From Stenotrophomonas maltophilia (GTDB lineage Bacteria > Pseudomonadota > Gammaproteobacteria > Xanthomonadales > Xanthomonadaceae): DNA of 64,000 nt. The translations under genes and the position numbers were made by a program. The number at the start of each line of letters is the position of its first letter. Positions within the stretch are counted from its first letter, which is position 1. Of this stretch, positions 62,111 to 64,000 are shown one piece after another. Location: NCBI RefSeq assembly GCF_023518235.1, contig NZ_CP090423.1:2294001-2358000 (forward strand). Reading direction: 5' to 3'. A model generated the notes under the pieces. It did no database searches and was not told the DNA's origin. It saw only the letters and a program-made list of their open reading frames with translations.

Positions 62111-62680
62111 ATGTCACTGGTCCTGGCCTCCACGTCCCGCTACCGCCGCGAGCTGCTGCAACGGCTGGGGCTGCCCTTTGACTGCGCACGCCCGGAGGTG
62201 GACGAGACCCCCCTGCGCGGTGAGGCACCGCAGGTCCTTGCCGTGCGCCTGGCCGCCGCCAAGGCCGCCGAGGTGGCCGCCCGCCATCCCGGCGCTTGGG
62301 TGATCGGCTCGGACCAGGTGGCGGACCTGAACGGACAGCCGCTGGGCAAGCCTGGGACGGCCGAGGCGGCCTGCGCGCAGCTGGCGGCGATGTCCGGGCA
62401 GACGGTGCGCTTCCATACCGCCATCAGTCTCACCCGTCACGGAGAATCACTGGCCGCGCTCGACATGACCGAGGTGCGCTTCCGCACGCTGGAACGGGCG
62501 GAGATCGCCCGCTATGTGGCCGCTGAACAACCGCTGGACTGCGCCGGCAGCTTCAAATGCGAAGGTCTGGGCATCAGCCTGTTCGAGGCAATCGACAACC
62601 GCGACCCGAGCGCGCTGATCGGCCTGCCGCTGATCGCGCTGTGCCGGTTGCTGCGCAAGGCCGGATTCGCGGTGCCGTAG
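62111..62680 (+). CDS. maf: Maf-like nucleotide pyrophosphatase (YceF type)
   Basis: This 189-residue Maf/Ham1-fold pyrophosphatase hydrolyses non-canonical or modified nucleotides; the YceF subgroup prefers 7-methyl-GTP. It has LVLASTSRYRRELLQRLG, the DET/GSDQ catalytic segments in RPEVDETPLRG and VIGSDQVADLNG, KPGTAEAACAQL, and the FKCEGLGISLFEAI C-terminal signature. It is divergent from yceD, as in many proteobacteria. Confidence 0.94.
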   Translation: MSLVLASTSRYRRELLQRLGLPFDCARPEVDETPLRGEAPQVLAVRLAAAKAAEVAARHPGAWVIGSDQVADLNGQPLGKPGTAEAACAQLAAMSGQTVRFHTAISLTRHGESLAALDMTEVRFRTLERAEIARYVAAEQPLDCAGSFKCEGLGISLFEAIDNRDPSALIGLPLIALCRLLRKAGFAVP

Positions 62681-62745
62681 AGTCGAGCTTGCTCGACTGC
62701 TTCTTCGGCCTCTGCAACAAGCGCAGTCGAGCAAGCTCGACCCTA
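62677..62745. repeat. Inverted pair of SMAG repeats after maf
   Basis: A plus-strand unit (62677-62700, GTAGAGTCGAGCTTGCTCGA then CTGC), starting at the maf stop, faces a minus-strand unit (62723-62745) across 22 bp. The two can fold as separate hairpins or as one long stem, a REPIN-like doublet. It separates convergent maf and the GT39-like gene and may act as a two-way 3' end. Confidence 0.88.
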
Positions 62746-62759
62746 CAGAAGCGTGCGCC

Positions 62760-64000
62760 TCAGCGAACCTCGAACGGCTGCTCCTGCCATTCTTCAACGC
62801 TGCCATCACGCCCGTGCAGGCGCAGGCCCAGCCAATGCCGGCCGGGTTCGAGCGTGGTGGTATCCAGCGTCGAATCGAAACCCACCGCCGGATGTTGCGG
62901 ATCGGTGCTGTCCGGCCAGGTGTGACGCACGTCGAACACGCGTCCATAGCGCGCATCGCCGATGCGGCGGCCATCGACCAGGATCTCCACGCGCTCCAGC
63001 CCGACACCATCCTTGAACGCCCACCCCTTGATCGCCAGCGTGCCGGACACCCGCTGGCCGTTGGCCGGCGAATCCAGCCACGCCATGGCCGGGGTGACGC
63101 AGGGGCCCGGCGCGCGCTGCGCGGGCAGGCGGAACAACAGGAAGCGCTGGAATCCATGATCGCTGCTGACCACACGCGGCGCAGGCAACGGCCCCACCTG
63201 CTCGCAGATGGCGTGGTAGCGCGCCAGCAGATCGCGATAGCGCTGATCGCTGGGTGACAGCACCAGCAGCATCGGCGCACCACGCTGGCCATCGTGCAGC
63301 AGGTTCCACTGTGCCAGCTGCGCGGTCCGCCCGTGCTTGTCGTTGAGCGGATGCGGCAGCACCTCGATATCACCGGTACGCAGCTGGAAGCCCAGTTCGG
63401 CGCCCACCTTGAAGTTGCCCGCCAGGATGCGCGTGCCCTGCGGCATCTGCCGCAGTTCATCGCGCACCGCCACTGCCAGCGGCTGCCAACCGGCGAAGTT
63501 GCGCGGGTAATACTTGCTGCCGGCCAGCTGCTCGCGCAGCGCCGGGGTCGACGCCATCAGGTAGTAACCGAAGGCCAGCACCGCGCCGGCCGCGGCCAGC
63601 CACCACCCGGCACGGCGCAGCCAGCGCGGCCAGCCATTGAGCACCACCGGCACCGCCACCAGCAGTGCCAGGTAGCCCGGCAGCGGCCAGTGGAAGCTGA
63701 TCCGTTCGACATCGGTGAAGAAGCCGAGCACGAAGATGCCCAGCGTCGACACGCCGCCGACCAGGCCGAAGTAACGCCACTGCACGCGCGCACCGCCACC
63801 GCTGCGGGTACCGGCCAGCGCCACCTTCCACATCGCGATGCACAGGATCGGCGTCACCAGCATCGGCTGGATCACCAGGAACCACAGCCCGTTCCACTCG
63901 AAGGCCCAGGGATGGCGCTCGACCACCTGGAACTTCAGGCCGGCATCGTGGTTGTCCGCATTCCACGCCAGCAGCGGCAGCCACGCCAGCACGCCCACCG
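62760..64000 (-). CDS. GT39-like membrane glycosyltransferase, C-terminal part (partial)
   Basis: At least 413 residues continue past the window edge. The visible part has about six hydrophobic helices in its first 160 residues (for example FGLVGGVSTLGIFVLGF). A soluble region follows with FHWPLPGYLALLVAVP, typical of GT39/ArnT-like glycosyltransferases, and a C-terminal beta-rich domain (GTLAIKGWAFKDGVGLERVEILVDG), probably carbohydrate-binding. The first in-frame valine/methionine visible is not a credible start. The true N-terminus lies outside. Confidence 0.82.
   Translation of the reverse strand, partial: VGVLAWLPLLAWNADNHDAGLKFQVVERHPWAFEWNGLWFLVIQPMLVTPILCIAMWKVALAGTRSGGGARVQWRYFGLVGGVSTLGIFVLGFFTDVERISFHWPLPGYLALLVAVPVVLNGWPRWLRRAGWWLAAAGAVLAFGYYLMASTPALREQLAGSKYYPRNFAGWQPLAVAVRDELRQMPQGTRILAGNFKVGAELGFQLRTGDIEVLPHPLNDKHGRTAQLAQWNLLHDGQRGAPMLLVLSPSDQRYRDLLARYHAICEQVGPLPAPRVVSSDHGFQRFLLFRLPAQRAPGPCVTPAMAWLDSPANGQRVSGTLAIKGWAFKDGVGLERVEILVDGRRIGDARYGRVFDVRHTWPDSTDPQHPAVGFDSTLDTTTLEPGRHWLGLRLHGRDGSVEEWQEQPFEVR

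Overview
The window is a gene-dense, GC-rich gammaproteobacterial chromosome segment, almost certainly from the Stenotrophomonas maltophilia complex (Xanthomonadaceae). The clearest pointers are a chromosomal Qnr-type pentapeptide protein beside a DeoR regulator and an MFS transporter (the Smqnr-smqnrR-smtcrA arrangement described in S. maltophilia), a soxR-mfsA pair with a near-perfect SoxR box, many short GTAG-headed palindromes (SMAG repeats), and a RAYT transposase flanked by them. No prophage, integron, CRISPR array, plasmid backbone or rRNA operon was seen. The only mobile-type gene is the RAYT.

Layout. 1-6.1 kb: end of kdsC, then lptC-lptA-lptB, rpoN, hpf, ptsN, hprK and rapZ (LPS export, sigma-54, ribosome hibernation, regulatory PTS). 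6.1-9 kb: a repeat-rich gap, then an EIIA-Man-like gene, ptsH and ptsI; HPr keeps both His15 and Ser46, matching the HprK encoded upstream. 9.2-12.6 kb: mgtE, a small zinc-ribbon protein, a lipoprotein esterase and the RAYT/SMAG locus. 12.5-20.3 kb: pyrB-ruvX-yqgE, a DUF4153 membrane protein with tag, a YitT protein, a LysR regulator and an aldo/keto reductase. 20.4-25.1 kb: a lipoprotein, pilU, pilT, yggS and proC. 25.1-48.5 kb is accessory: four LysR regulators (counting 18.4 kb), a MocR regulator, soxR, SDRs, a GST, efflux genes, two TonB-dependent receptors (one with a Fur box) and a DUF2946/PepSY metal-uptake-like set. 48.6-50.7 kb: a tautomerase, two unrecognised small proteins and an unusual predicted RNA structure, ending at tRNA-Val. 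50.9-62.7 kb: pilZ-holB-tmk-mltG-pabB-fabF-acpP-fabG-fabD-(kinase-like)-fabH-rpmF-yceD on the minus strand, then maf. 62.7-64 kb: the C-terminal part of a GT39-like membrane protein running off the window.

Most genes are ordinary core functions. The novelty is in the non-coding layer: (a) a multi-branched RNA candidate at 49406-49580 with a competing pairing and a downstream hairpin, (b) two 102-bp palindromic elements of identical architecture but different arm sequence at 6215 and 18194, (c) a family of GGGTC-ended hairpins of about 33-39 bp at four sites, (d) SMAG repeats in tandem, single and inverted-pair forms, and (e) several operator-like palindromes between divergent regulator/target pairs. 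All coordinates and pairings were read by eye; no database search or folding program was run.
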